Of a stretch of DNA of 11,875 nt, positions 7,504-11,875 are shown one piece after another; position 1 is the first letter of the stretch; each line of letters opens with the position of its first letter. The notes beneath the pieces were generated by a model. The model had not been told where the DNA came from, did no database searches, and saw only the letters and a program-made list of their open reading frames with translations. A program made the translations under genes and the position numbers. The stretch comes from an uncultured Prevotella sp. (GTDB lineage: Bacteria; Bacteroidota; Bacteroidia; Bacteroidales; Bacteroidaceae), in the NCBI GenBank assembly GCA_900556465.1, contig USPK01000048.1, forward strand, positions 1 to 11,875. The letters run 5' to 3'.

Positions 7504-10098
7504 TCAGAAGGTGACGCGGAACATGAAGCGTATGCCCCACTTGTCGGTTCCGGGACGGTCGAGGTAGGTCAGACGCCGGACGTACTCGATGTGGAACACC
7601 TTAAATATATTGTGTATGCCCGCGATGACTTCCACGTAGGGCTTCTTGCGGTCCATCACCGTGGAGAGGTATTCGTAGGAGCCGTCGGCGTTGAAGTGGC
7701 CGGGGAAGTAGTAGAGCCGGCTGTTGCTGGCATTCTTCTCGAGGAACGGGTTGTTCTTGCTCGAGAGCGTGCCCCAGAGCACGTTGCACCCGATGTATTC
7801 GCGCCACTTCAGCTTCTTGAGCAGGGGGATGCGGTTGAAGATTTTGCCGTTCATGTCCCAGGAGAACATGAGCGAGGCGTAGCGGTCGTTCAGAAACTCC
7901 ATGTTGTTGATGAGGTTGAACGTATGGTCCTCCATAATGTAAGAGAGGTTGGCCGCCGGCATAATGAGCAGGGGGAACGGCACCTGGTTCCACTGGACAC
8001 CGCCCTGCAGGTAGGTGTCAATCTTTCCCCAGGAACCCACCCAGAAACGCTTGTAGAGGCTCACTTCCGTCAGGTTGTAGCTGTAGTTCCGGCCCATGTG
8101 TTCGTAAAGTCCCGTGGTGTGGGCGAGGGAATAGATGGGCGCGTCGTTGTTGGCGGCGATGCGGCGTTGCTTGGTATTGATCCAGGTAGTGCCCGGCTGG
8201 TAGGTCAGGTTCAGCATGAGGTCGTTTGTGCGGAATTCCTTGCGGTAGTTCGTCGGGTCCTGGGTCGGTGCGCCGCTCCCGTCGAGCGACTGGTAGAACA
8301 AGGCCGCGGTCGGTTCGTCCTTCTGCGTGCGCAGCTGGGCCTTAAAACGCAGGCCGTTGGACCATTCGCGGTCCCACGTCAGCTTGAAGTTCTCGTAATA
8401 CATCATGTGGTCCACCGTCGTCCACTTGAAGGACGTGAAGACGTTATCCTTGTCGGTCGGCAGGAACTTATCGCTGGGCGACATCACATCGCGGTTGTAG
8501 CTAAAGGTCAAGTTGTTCACGGGATACTCACGGGGCAGGTAGGCCTTCTTGTTAAAGGAGTAGGTCACCTCTCCCATGCCCTTCCACCGATGATCCTTGA
8601 AGCCATAAGCCACATAACCCTTCAGGAATAGCTGAGGGTGGAAGTTGGCCGTCGTCTGGGCCGAGGCGCGCAGGCGCAAGCCGTCGACGAAATTCTGAGA
8701 AATCATGGTGTTCACCGGCCCGATGTCCACTTTAGAGGGATGCTTCGGGTCGACGCTGGTCTCGACGAAGTTTTCGATGAAAGCCTTCGCGATGAACAGG
8801 ACTGCCTTAAAGCCTTTCACCTGCTCGAGGCGCTTCACGAGCAGACTCATCTTGTCCTCCGACTGCGTGAGCGCCTCGGAGCGGTGCTGCTCCCAGAAGT
8901 CCTCGCTCCGCATCAGCGCGTTGGCGTCCGTCAGCTGGTTGCCCTTGAAGTCGAAGGCCTTGTCACTGATAGGCTCGAAGCTGAAGTTGGAATACTCCGT
9001 CGTGCGCCTCACCTGGAACTTCTGGATATGGTTGGCAATCTTCAGCTGCACCAGCATATCGTCGTTCACGAGAACCTGCTCCCCGGAGGGCAGCTCCTCG
9101 AACTTCTGGATAATGCGCATACGCTCGACGAAATTCACATCGGAGCGGCCGGGGATGCCCATATCCACCATCTTCACGCGATAGGTGGAGTCCGCCATGA
9201 TGTAAATGGAGCCCGAGAACCCGAAATCCTGCGCGTTGTTGGGCGTGAAGTCCACGCGAATGCACTTCGTGCTGTCCACGTAGGTCGTATCCTCGATGAA
9301 GAAGCGATAGAAGCTGATGGCCGAGCGGCTCGAGATGGGGCTCGTGAAAGGGTATTGGAGCAGACGGACCTCGTCCTCGTAGATGTTTACATCCGTGAAG
9401 CAGTCCTTGAGCATGGTGGTCATGATGTCGCCCGTATTGAACAGGTCGTTCAGCCCGCTGCTCCGTTGCCCCAGGATAATGGTCTTGTTGGTGGAGGGAG
9501 ACTTGCGGTAAATGTCCCGGCTCACCGTCTCGTCCACCGATATGGGCAGAATCAGTTTCCCCGTTTCGTTGCACGTCTCGACGTGTTCCTTGAGGAAGGG
9601 AAGCCGCTTGAACTTGCCTTCCTCAAAGATCTTGTCCGTCACCTCGTTCAAGGCGAACGTCATCTTGCTGTATTTGTCGATGCTGTAATAGTCGTGGGCC
9701 GTCAGGTCGTTGTTCTTCTTCGCCGCAATGACTTTCCGCATCAGCTCCACCGCCGGATTGTTTTTCCTGGAATACTTCCCCCTGCGGCCGGTCACTACGG
9801 CCTCGCCGATCTGGTTATCGTTCGATTCCATCCGCACGGTGATGTCGGCCGCTTCGTCCACGCTGACGGTCTTCGTCTCGTAGCCAATCATGGAAAAGCG
9901 CAGTTTCCCCTTCCGGAAAGGGAGGGAAAAGCGGCCGTCCGTATCTGTCTGGGTGACGATGCGGTCCTCTTGGGCCACGTTGACGAAGGGCAGTTTCTCG
10001 CCCGTCTTTTTGTCGACGACGGTGCCCGTCAGGTTTTGGGCCGTTACCAGGAGTGTGGCGCACAGGCAGAGCGTCAGGAGTAGCAGTCTTTTAAGCAC
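7504..10098 (-). CDS. DUF5686 family outer-membrane protein with carboxypeptidase-regulatory-like domain
   Basis: This 864-residue predicted outer-membrane protein is of a kind common in Bacteroidetes; its biochemical role is not established. The start is a GTG (10096-10098) followed by a clear signal peptide (KR at 3-4, a leucine-rich core, likely cleavage after A20). Two cysteines at 11 and 13 do not form a lipobox. Residues about 22-92 form a CarboxypepD_reg-like beta-sandwich (GTVVDKKTGEKLPFVNV, then TDTDGRFSL and the MIGYETKTVSV strand), as found at the N-terminus of TonB-dependent receptors. There is no TonB plug or SusC signature. A DUF5686-type middle region follows (about 100-480, with NPAVELMRKVIAAKKNN and DYYSIDKYSKM). 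The C-terminal half looks like alternating aromatic beta-barrel strands and ends in FRVTF; a terminal phenylalanine is typical of outer-membrane barrels. The gene sits between the inositol synthase and topA, with no TAnnTTTG box found upstream. It may depend on read-through. Confidence 0.85.
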   Translation of the reverse strand: MLKRLLLLTLCLCATLLVTAQNLTGTVVDKKTGEKLPFVNVAQEDRIVTQTDTDGRFSLPFRKGKLRFSMIGYETKTVSVDEAADITVRMESNDNQIGEAVVTGRRGKYSRKNNPAVELMRKVIAAKKNNDLTAHDYYSIDKYSKMTFALNEVTDKIFEEGKFKRLPFLKEHVETCNETGKLILPISVDETVSRDIYRKSPSTNKTIILGQRSSGLNDLFNTGDIMTTMLKDCFTDVNIYEDEVRLLQYPFTSPISSRSAISFYRFFIEDTTYVDSTKCIRVDFTPNNAQDFGFSGSIYIMADSTYRVKMVDMGIPGRSDVNFVERMRIIQKFEELPSGEQVLVNDDMLVQLKIANHIQKFQVRRTTEYSNFSFEPISDKAFDFKGNQLTDANALMRSEDFWEQHRSEALTQSEDKMSLLVKRLEQVKGFKAVLFIAKAFIENFVETSVDPKHPSKVDIGPVNTMISQNFVDGLRLRASAQTTANFHPQLFLKGYVAYGFKDHRWKGMGEVTYSFNKKAYLPREYPVNNLTFSYNRDVMSPSDKFLPTDKDNVFTSFKWTTVDHMMYYENFKLTWDREWSNGLRFKAQLRTQKDEPTAALFYQSLDGSGAPTQDPTNYRKEFRTNDLMLNLTYQPGTTWINTKQRRIAANNDAPIYSLAHTTGLYEHMGRNYSYNLTEVSLYKRFWVGSWGKIDTYLQGGVQWNQVPFPLLIMPAANLSYIMEDHTFNLINNMEFLNDRYASLMFSWDMNGKIFNRIPLLKKLKWREYIGCNVLWGTLSSKNNPFLEKNASNSRLYYFPGHFNADGSYEYLSTVMDRKKPYVEVIAGIHNIFKVFHIEYVRRLTYLDRPGTDKWGIRFMFRVTF

Positions 10099-10143
10099 TT
10101 AGTGGAAAGTCTAATCGTGTGAAAAGCAGAGTGGTAAGTGGAT

Positions 10144-10231
10144 AAAAAAGCCCCATGACCCGCCGTTTCCGGTCGAGTCGTGAAGCTTTCCATAGTATGA
10201 GGGGATGGCGGGCCATGGTCCGGCCCGCCAT
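10144..10231 (-). terminator. Stem-loop region after the inositol synthase gene, with alternative pairings and a T run
   Basis: On the minus strand a perfect 10-bp hairpin comes first: ATGGCGGGCC (10222-10231) pairs with GGCCCGCCAT (10205-10214) across a 7-nt loop. The second arm can instead pair in extended form (10207-10218) with GGCGGGTCATGG (10153-10164), over 12 bp with one wobble. That distal arm is followed by GGC and six T (10144-10149). A small CCG-GAAA-CGG tetraloop hairpin lies between them. The region starts about 10 bp after the synthase stop codon. The simplest reading is a 3'-end terminator of that gene; the two exclusive pairings also resemble an attenuator. Confidence 0.5.
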
Positions 10232-10241
10232 AGACCCGGAT

Positions 10242-11534
10242 TCAGTCGATTTCTTCGTCAGCCTCGTAGCCACCCATCTCGCGGATAGCGTTTTTCAGCA
10301 TAACGTATTGCTGGAAGAGGTGATTGACAGGAACCTCGTTGTGTACGTAGTCGTGCATCGGGCTCTTCAGGAAGAAGCTCAGGAAGCGCTGGATGCCGTA
10401 GCGGCCGGCGCGGGCGGCCAGGTCGCTCAGCAGCACGAGGTCGAGCACCAGGGGCGCAGCCAGGATGGAGTCGCGGCAGAGGAAGTTGATCTTGATCTGC
10501 ATCGGGTAGCCCATCCAGCCGAAGATGTCGATGTTGTCCCAGCCCTCCTTGTTGTCGTTGCGGGGCGGGTAGTAGTTGATGCGTACCTTGTGGTAATAGT
10601 CCGTGTAGAGGTCCGGCTGGTTTTCGGGGACGAGGATGCTTTCCAGCGTCGACAACTTGCTTACTTCCTTGGTGTGGAAGTTAGCTGGCTCGTCCAGCAC
10701 CAATCCGTCGCGGTTGCCCAGGATATTGGTGGAGAACCATCCCGACAGGCCCAGGCAGCGCGTGCCGATGATGGGGGCGAAGCCCGACTTCACGAGCGTC
10801 TGGCCCGTCTTGAAGTCTTTGCCGGCGATGGGGAGCTTCGTCTTCTCCGCCATTTCCCACATGGCCGGGATGTCCACCGTCGTGTTCGGGGCCCCCATGA
10901 TGAAGGGAGCGCCTTCGGACAGAGCGGCATAGGCATAACACATGGACGGCGCCACGTGCTTGCGGTCGTCGGCCTTCATAGCAGCTTCGAGGGCGGCCAG
11001 TGTGCCGTGAACCTCCATGTCTACCGGTACGTAGATTTCCGTAGAGGCGGCCCAGATGACTACTATGCGGGCGCAGCCGTTCTGTTCCTTGAAGTTACGG
11101 ATGTCCTTGCGCAGGGCTTCCACCATGTCCCAGCGGGTGGCGCAGTCCTTTACGTTGTTGCCGTCCAGGCGGCGGGCATATTCGTGGTCGAAGGCCGCTT
11201 TCATCGGGACTATATTCTCCAGCTCGTCGCGAACGGGGTTGATGTCCTTCTCCTGGAGCACTTGCGCGTTGATAGCGGATTCATAAGCGTTGGCCGGATA
11301 TACGTCCCACGCGCCAAATACCAGGTCGTTCAGGTCGGCGAGCGGAACGATTTCTCCGTAGTGCAGGTACTTCTTGTCCTTGCCTCGTCCTACACGGATT
11401 TTGTCGTATTGCGTCATCGAACCGACTGGTTTGGCCAATCCCTTGCGCGTCATCAGCACGCCGGTAATAAATGTCGTGGCGACGGCTCCTAACCCGACGC
11501 ACATTACTCCTAATTTTCCTTTTGCAGGTTCCAT
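10242..11534 (-). CDS. ino1: myo-inositol-1-phosphate synthase (inositol-3-phosphate synthase)
   Basis: This NAD-dependent enzyme isomerises and cyclises D-glucose 6-phosphate to myo-inositol phosphate. In Bacteroidetes this step supplies inositol lipids (phosphatidylinositol and inositol sphingolipids). The protein is 430 residues. A Rossmann NAD-binding motif is near the N-terminus (VGLGAVATTF, G14 and G16). The synthase signature GKDFKTGQT is at 238-246, with K242 at a position conserved as a catalytic lysine in the family. LGNRDG (272-277) and DSILAAPLVLDLVLL (355-369) match conserved blocks of eukaryotic and bacterial synthases. The ATG at 11532-11534 lies about 40 bp below a TAnnTTTG promoter box. 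I see no Shine-Dalgarno sequence; the leader is A-rich instead. Upstream is a tRNA and downstream a DUF5686 gene; no CDP-alcohol phosphatidyltransferase or inositol phosphatase gene is in the window. Confidence in the family is high. Confidence 0.95.
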   Translation of the reverse strand: MEPAKGKLGVMCVGLGAVATTFITGVLMTRKGLAKPVGSMTQYDKIRVGRGKDKKYLHYGEIVPLADLNDLVFGAWDVYPANAYESAINAQVLQEKDINPVRDELENIVPMKAAFDHEYARRLDGNNVKDCATRWDMVEALRKDIRNFKEQNGCARIVVIWAASTEIYVPVDMEVHGTLAALEAAMKADDRKHVAPSMCYAYAALSEGAPFIMGAPNTTVDIPAMWEMAEKTKLPIAGKDFKTGQTLVKSGFAPIIGTRCLGLSGWFSTNILGNRDGLVLDEPANFHTKEVSKLSTLESILVPENQPDLYTDYYHKVRINYYPPRNDNKEGWDNIDIFGWMGYPMQIKINFLCRDSILAAPLVLDLVLLSDLAARAGRYGIQRFLSFFLKSPMHDYVHNEVPVNHLFQQYVMLKNAIREMGGYEADEEID

Positions 11535-11575
11535 AGTTTATGATTGTTATGATGAAATTCTCTTGATTAGGCGCC

Positions 11576-11583
11576 CAAAGGTA
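11576..11583 (-). promoter_or_regulatory. Bacteroidetes -7 promoter element for the inositol synthase gene (TACCTTTG)
   Basis: The minus strand reads TACCTTTG, a full match to TAnnTTTG. The predicted start is near 11569, giving an A/T-rich leader of about 35 nt. No clear TTTG -33 box is found about 20 bp upstream. A T6-G-A6 tract (11609-11621) sits upstream of the expected -33 position, where it could act as an UP-like or bent-DNA element. Confidence 0.6.
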
Positions 11584-11767
11584 CGAAAACTTTTGACACT
11601 AACTCGGGTTTTTTGAAAAAATTGTCAGCTCACGTCATGCGCGGCATGGCCGTTGCCCTCAAGTCTGTACCGCGGGCCACGTTTTTTCCTTCATAGTTTC
11701 GCCCGCACCTATATTATATATAAGGTGTGTCTGTGTCCCGGCCTTTTTGTCCCGGTCCGTATCCGCT
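11584..11767. other. Non-coding stretch between the inositol synthase promoter and the tRNA terminator
   Basis: About 185 bp with no credible coding frame on either strand. It holds the T6-G-A6 palindrome (11609-11621), a 5-bp hairpin CATGC/GCATG (11636-11648), a T run at about 11684-11690, and an AT-rich imperfect palindrome (11707-11726, ACCT ... AGGT). None of these can be given a function from sequence alone. Confidence 0.5.
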
Positions 11768-11771
11768 AAAT

Positions 11772-11800
11772 AAAAAGGACACCCACCGAGATGGGTGCCC
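11772..11800 (-). terminator. Intrinsic terminator downstream of tRNA-Asn
   Basis: On the minus strand, GGGCACCCA (11792-11800) pairs with TGGGTGTCC (11777-11785) over 9 bp with one G-T wobble, around a 6-nt loop (11786-11791). Five T follow (11772-11776), then ATTT. It begins about 13 bp after the mature tRNA 3' end. This is a textbook rho-independent terminator. Confidence 0.85.
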
Positions 11801-11812
11801 CTTTCTAAAGCG

Positions 11813-11875
11813 CGCTTCAGGATGGGCTTGAACCAACGACCCCCTGATTAACAGTCAGGTGCTCTAACCAACTGA
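11813..11875 (-). tRNA. tRNA-Asn (anticodon GTT), 5' end outside window
   Basis: Sixty-three nucleotides remain, and about 11 are missing at the 5' end. The visible parts are the end of the D stem and D loop (AGTTGGTTA, then GAGC), a perfect 5-bp anticodon stem CCTGA/TCAGG around the loop CTGTTAA (anticodon GTT), a 5-nt variable loop, the T arm GTTGG-TTCAAGC-CCATC, the 3' acceptor strand CTGAAGC (complement of 11814-11820) and the discriminator G at 11813, as expected for Asn. CCA is not encoded (CGC follows). The T stem contains one T-T mismatch at its second pair. Confidence 0.93.

Noticed and set aside
7370..7540. Upstream extension of the topA frame by 57 codons
   Set aside because: It would cover the -7 promoter box and two hairpins and overlap the DUF5686 end by 37 bp. 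The family begins at the Toprim strand, which starts at the ATG at 7369.
7453..10083. Two long plus-strand open frames opposite the DUF5686 gene (7453-8631 and 8638-10083)
   Set aside because: They lack recognisable motifs. The minus-strand product has a signal peptide, a regulatory-like domain and barrel features over its whole length.
10036..10098. Lipoprotein signal in the DUF5686 protein, because of cysteines at residues 11 and 13
   Set aside because: The surrounding residues (LTLCLCAT) do not fit a lipobox, and a normal cleavage site follows residue 20.
10155..11492. Plus-strand open frame opposite the inositol synthase
   Set aside because: No domain is recognisable, and it runs through the stem-loop region and the well-supported synthase on the other strand.
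11636..11648. Small CATGC/GCATG hairpin as a possible terminator
   Set aside because: The stem is only 5 bp with a 3-nt loop, there is no adjacent T run on either strand, and no gene ends there.

Overview
The window looks like chromosomal DNA from a GC-rich member of the Bacteroidales (family not resolvable from the sequence). Reasons: the gene set matches that group (a DUF5686-type outer-membrane protein with an N-terminal carboxypeptidase-regulatory-like domain, long-form biosynthetic arginine decarboxylase, a secreted GH2 enzyme with a DUF4982-like tail); two intergenic regions carry the Bacteroidetes -7 promoter element TAnnTTTG; and most starts lack a clear Shine-Dalgarno sequence. All recognisable genes, including the tRNA, lie on the minus strand, so transcription runs from high to low coordinates.

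Layout in transcription order: a 5'-truncated tRNA-Asn at the right edge with its own intrinsic terminator; a 233-bp non-coding region with the promoter of a myo-inositol-1-phosphate synthase gene; that synthase, followed by a stem-loop region with mutually exclusive pairings and a T run; a GTG-started DUF5686 outer-membrane protein; a compact intergenic region where its terminator abuts the topA promoter element; then a tight array topA - aroK - speA - GH2 glycosidase (gaps of 27 bp, a 4-bp overlap, and 36 bp) that looks like one transcription unit; a strong hairpin; and finally ung (uracil-DNA glycosylase), cut by the left edge.

The genes are mostly housekeeping: DNA topology (topA), DNA repair (ung), aromatic amino-acid precursors (aroK), polyamine synthesis (speA) and inositol phosphate synthesis, probably for inositol lipids. 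The two envelope or secreted proteins are the DUF5686 protein and the GH2 enzyme. I see no mobile element, CRISPR array, phage gene or defence system, and no clear new system. The points most worth a second look are the beta-glucuronidase-like active-site pattern of the GH2 enzyme, the alternative RNA pairings between the inositol synthase and the DUF5686 gene, and the overlap of terminator and promoter in front of topA.
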